NCBI GenBank assembly: GCA_902773455.1
Contig: CACYEW010000080.1
Coordinates: 1-8,905 of the forward strand
Direction: 5' to 3'
DNA: 8,905 bases
Source of the DNA: an uncultured Ruminococcus sp.
GTDB lineage: Bacteria; Bacillota; Clostridia; Oscillospirales; CAG-272
The notes under the pieces were generated by a model. The model did no database searches and was not told the DNA's origin. It worked only from the letters and a program-made list of their open reading frames with translations. The translations under genes were made by a program, and so were the position numbers. Positions 7,611 through 8,905 of the stretch are shown here, piece after piece. The number at the start of each line of letters is the position of its first letter. Positions within the stretch are counted from its first letter, which is position 1.

Positions 7611-7625
7611 AACGTAAACGTTACG
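7611..7625. promoter_or_regulatory. Palindrome at the transcription start (candidate operator)
   Basis: AACGT-AA-ACGTT (7611-7622) overlaps a second palindrome, CGTAA-ACG-TTACG (7613-7625). The core GTAAACGTTAC resembles LacI/GalR-family operators (compare GTAAACGTTTAC) with one base missing. It lies at the predicted +1 of the promoter, a common repressor position. The regulator is not visible. Confidence 0.4.
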
Positions 7626-7661
7626 CGCAAAAGCGCCGGAAAACAAAAAAGGCTATGAGCC
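7625..7661 (+). other. Two small stem-loops in the mRNA leader
   Basis: GCGC-AAAA-GCGC (7625-7636) and GGCT-ATG-AGCC (7651-7661) form two compact hairpins in the about 64-base leader, just before AAAGGAGG (7665-7672). They may protect the 5' end; I do not recognise a riboswitch. Confidence 0.4.
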
Positions 7662-7677
7662 GAAAAAGGAGGATATC

Positions 7678-8325
7678 ATGGGATTATTCGATAAGATCAA
7701 AAAACCGGACGTCACGCCGGGACTTGAATCCGGCTGGCTTCAGAACAGGATCATAACGCTTGACAAAGAGCCGGACGATCTTGAAGAGCTCAAAGCGGCG
7801 GTCGACGTTCGCGACCCCGGCAGCGTCGCGGCGTACTGGGTGTACTCGGTCGCGTGCCTTTCCGCCGATTACGATATCGGCATGAGCATGATGAAATATC
7901 TGTTCGCCGACATCGAGCCGTTCGGACGCGGCTTCAAGGAAGGCGGCGGAGCCGGCAGAGCCGGATGGGATCCTTATTTCAACGAAAGATTAAAAGACGA
8001 CGATTACAGATGGCTTCCGAGAGCGTATTTCGTCGGCGCGGCGGCGTCAAACGGCTTCAATCCGCCGAGACCGCTTCGGGTGGAGCTCCATTATAACGAG
8101 CCGAACACGAAGACGATCAACGGTCAGACGCTCGAACAGCTCGGCAGGCTCAACATAGTCTACTGGGTAAGGAGCAACGCCGCGGGATTTCAGGTGAACA
8201 TTACGCTTTCAAAGTTCGACGGATCGGACAGATGGTACGTAACGAGCGGCACCTCGTCTACGGGCCTCTTCTACGATCAGAGATCCGCTCTCACCGCCGA
8301 AGCGAGAAGCAAGCTTTACGAATAA
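7678..8325 (+). CDS. Conserved-looking protein of unknown function (possibly DUF6935-like)
   Basis: A soluble 215-residue protein with no signal peptide or membrane helix, so probably cytoplasmic. It opens with MGLFDKIKK, an N-terminus seen in many small cytoplasmic proteins. An acidic region (26-45) and a predicted helix (VAAYWVYSVACL, 50-61) precede a Gly/aromatic-rich segment (GRGFKEGGGAGRAGWDPYFN, 83-102; RWLPRAYFVGA, 111-121) and a beta-rich C-terminal half (RPLRVELHYNE; LGRLNIVYWVRSNAAG; FQVNITLSKFDGSDRWYVTS). From memory this resembles a Firmicutes family catalogued as DUF6935; I could not check this, and no function is known to me. The ATG follows an excellent AAAGGAGG (7665-7672) by five bases, and the gene ends in a tandem TAATAA stop. 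With its extended -10 promoter it is probably highly expressed or tightly controlled. No catalytic motif can be named. Confidence 0.85.
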   Translation: MGLFDKIKKPDVTPGLESGWLQNRIITLDKEPDDLEELKAAVDVRDPGSVAAYWVYSVACLSADYDIGMSMMKYLFADIEPFGRGFKEGGGAGRAGWDPYFNERLKDDDYRWLPRAYFVGAAASNGFNPPRPLRVELHYNEPNTKTINGQTLEQLGRLNIVYWVRSNAAGFQVNITLSKFDGSDRWYVTSGTSSTGLFYDQRSALTAEARSKLYE

Positions 8326-8352
8326 TAAACGGGAGAAGAGCGGGTGACCGCG

Positions 8353-8362
8353 ATAAGGAAGT
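8353..8362 (+). repeat. Distant inverted repeat ATAAGGAAGT, left arm
   Basis: ATAAGGAAGT here is matched by ACTTCCTTAT at 8652-8661. Allowing one mismatch the match extends to ATAAGGAAGTNTTT. Together the arms enclose the terminator and hairpin array, about 309 bases from end to end. Confidence 0.5.
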
Positions 8363-8412
8363 GTTTCTGCTTCACGTCAGCGCGGTGAGTAAGTTTGCGG
8401 TTAAAAAGAAAA

Positions 8413-8466
8413 CAAGCTGAGATAAGGGATCAAAAAACAGATCGCTTTTCTCAGCTTGAATTTTTT
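8413..8466. terminator. Long bidirectional intrinsic terminator
   Basis: CAAGCTGAGA (8413-8422) pairs with TCTCAGCTTG (8449-8458), ten perfect base pairs. The stem can continue inward with AAG/CTT (8424-8426 with 8445-8447) and GATC/GATC (8428-8431 with 8440-8443) around an A-rich loop. A T run follows on the plus strand (8461-8466), and the A-rich flank at 8403-8412 gives a T-rich tail on the minus strand, so it can end both converging transcripts. Confidence 0.85.
8428..8438 (+). repeat. Direct repeat GATCAAAAAAC, left copy
   Basis: An 11-base perfect copy of the sequence at 8643-8653. It lies in the inner stem and loop of the terminator. The two copies bracket the hairpin array. Confidence 0.7.
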
Positions 8467-8624
8467 ATGAATTGACGGCTTTGCCGTCATGAATTGCCGC
8501 AGGCGCGGCATGATTTGGCTTCGCCGTGAATTGAATTGCGCCATATGCCCCGCAGGGCAATTCACGTGCCGAAGGCACGATTCATGACTGCAAGTCAATT
8601 CACGCGCCGACAGGCGCAATTCAT
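8467..8624. repeat. Hairpin array with TGAATT spacers that invert at the centre
   Basis: Nine short spacer words separate small GC-rich stem-loops. On the left the spacers are (A/G)TGAATT at 8467-8473, 8489-8495, 8510-8516 (ATGATTT), 8526-8532, with another TGAATT at 8532-8537. On the right they are inverted: AATTCAC 8559-8565, GATTCAT 8579-8585, AATTCAC 8597-8603, AATTCAT 8618-8624. Stems between them differ in sequence but all close on loops of 3-4 bases: TGACGGC/GCCGTCA (8473-8489), TGCCGC/GCGGCA (8495-8510), GGC/GCC (8517-8525, decayed), TGCCC/GGGCA (8546-8559), CGTGCC/GGCACG (8565-8579), TGACT/AGTCA (8585-8597), GCGCC/GGCGC (8604-8617). Longer pairings join the halves: TGAATTGCGCC (8532-8542) with GGCGCAATTCA (8613-8623), and CGTGAATT (8525-8532) with AATTCACG (8559-8566). 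Variable stems with constant spacers suggest compensatory change, hence folding as DNA or RNA. Function is unknown; a MITE-like or REP-like element is possible. Confidence 0.8.
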
Positions 8625-8642
8625 TTCGGAGCGGCAGTAACA

Positions 8643-8653
8643 GATCAAAAAAC
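8643..8653 (+). repeat. Direct repeat GATCAAAAAAC, right copy
   Basis: An 11-base perfect copy of 8428-8438 on the other side of the hairpin array. It overlaps by two bases the ACTTCCTTAT arm at 8652-8661. Confidence 0.7.
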
Positions 8654-8661
8654 TTCCTTAT
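8652..8661 (-). repeat. Distant inverted repeat ATAAGGAAGT, right arm
   Basis: The inverted partner of 8353-8362. It could be the right edge of a small mobile element carrying the hairpin array, though a ten-base match alone is weak evidence. Confidence 0.5.
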
Positions 8662-8709
8662 GACGGTCGGGTATTACACAGCCGGGCGCTTTTGATTTAT
8701 CGGGAAAGA

Positions 8710-8905
8710 TCAGGAAAATGATATTGGGTATGGCTGCGAATAATACGGTCCGGTCAAAAAACCGTCCTCGTAATAATACGTTTCAGCTGCGACAAAACCG
8801 TAAGGCGCTGCGTTTGAGACGTTGTTCCATACCGAAGCGGGTATTGTCATTTCGTTGCCGATTTCAAATCCGTAGTTAGTGATTATTAATTATAACGCAC
8901 TCTTC
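8710..8905 (-). pseudogene. 3' end of a leftward gene, apparently frameshifted, cut by the window edge
   Basis: On the minus strand, the 59 codons from 8889 down to 8713 are open and end in TGA (8710-8712). The peptide looks protein-like rather than random: ITNYGFEIGNEMTIPASVWN, later APYGFVAAETYYYEDG and GPYYSQPYPISFS, rich in Tyr, Gly and Pro as in extracellular beta proteins. In this frame a TAA stands at 8890-8892. A second frame is open from 8905 to about 8879 (EECVIINNH), so one indel in the AT-rich stretch near 8885-8895 would join them as ECVI-ITNYGF. The only ATG (8848-8850) has no ribosome site and would give 46 residues, so this is read as a fragment. The family is not recognised. 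It is either a true decaying gene or an assembly/sequencing error near a contig end. Confidence 0.55.

Larger units (their letters stand above)
8326..8709. other. Gene-free stretch between converging genes, filled with repeats
   Basis: It lies between the rightward unknown gene and the leftward remnant at 8710. It holds, in order, a weak stem (ACCGCG 8347-8352 with CGCGGT 8381-8386), a long bidirectional terminator (8413-8466), the TGAATT hairpin array (8467-8624), and a second copy of GATCAAAAAAC (8643-8653). I find no credible coding frame; frames here are short, lack ribosome sites, and run through the hairpins. From 8662 to 8709 I see nothing recognisable. Confidence 0.7.

Noticed and set aside
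8344..8388. Short GTG-started frame of about 14 codons after the unknown gene
   Set aside because: No proper ribosome site, very short, and it spans a stem-loop; it cannot be told from chance.
8401..8619. Minus-strand frame of 72 codons across the hairpin array
   Set aside because: It runs through the terminator and the palindromic repeats, has no ribosome site, and its sequence is dictated by the repeat words.
8467..8624. CRISPR array
   Set aside because: The repeated words are only 6-7 bases, spacing is 6-22 bases, the intervening sequences are themselves palindromic, and no cas gene is present.

Overview
The window looks like a chromosomal segment of a Gram-positive, probably gut-associated Clostridia-type bacterium (Oscillospirales/Christensenellales-like; inference). 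The reasons are strong AGGAGG-type ribosome binding sites, sigma-A promoters of the TTGACA-17-TACAAT kind, a BspA-type leucine-rich-repeat surface protein, Thr/Glu/Ala/Pro-rich surface linkers, and the absence of outer-membrane or LPS genes. No plasmid, phage or transposase gene is visible, nor any tRNA, rRNA or CRISPR array.

Layout. (1) 28-3170, minus strand: a two-gene operon read right to left. A GH77 4-alpha-glucanotransferase (malQ) comes first and is joined by a TGATG overlap to a membrane-anchored LRR_5 surface protein. Its promoter is at 3203-3231. (2) 3171-3442: a divergent intergenic region holding both promoters and, between them, a rightward intrinsic terminator with no visible gene to serve. 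(3) 3443-7567, plus strand: a three-gene operon of a CASTOR/POLLUX-like ion channel with two RCK modules, a cytoplasmic GH43 glycosidase, and an exported CBM9/DOMON-like protein with a C-terminal membrane anchor. (4) 7568-8325: a very strong promoter with overlapping palindromes, then a conserved-looking gene of unknown function. (5) 8326-8709: a gene-free stretch with a long bidirectional terminator and a compact array of small hairpins separated by TGAATT words that flip to AATTCA halfway. (6) 8710-8905, minus strand: the 3' end of a leftward gene, apparently frameshifted, running off the window.

Functional reading (inference). The left operon handles alpha-1,4-glucan (maltodextrin/starch) inside the cell. 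The right operon pairs cleavage of beta-xylosidic or alpha-arabinosidic oligosaccharides (GH43) with a surface protein that may bind polysaccharide. The channel gene leads that operon, which is not an obvious metabolic partner and may mean only co-expression.

The least explained parts are the hairpin array with its flanking direct and inverted repeats (8353-8661), the channel's unusual pore loop, and the strongly promoted unknown protein at 7678-8325.
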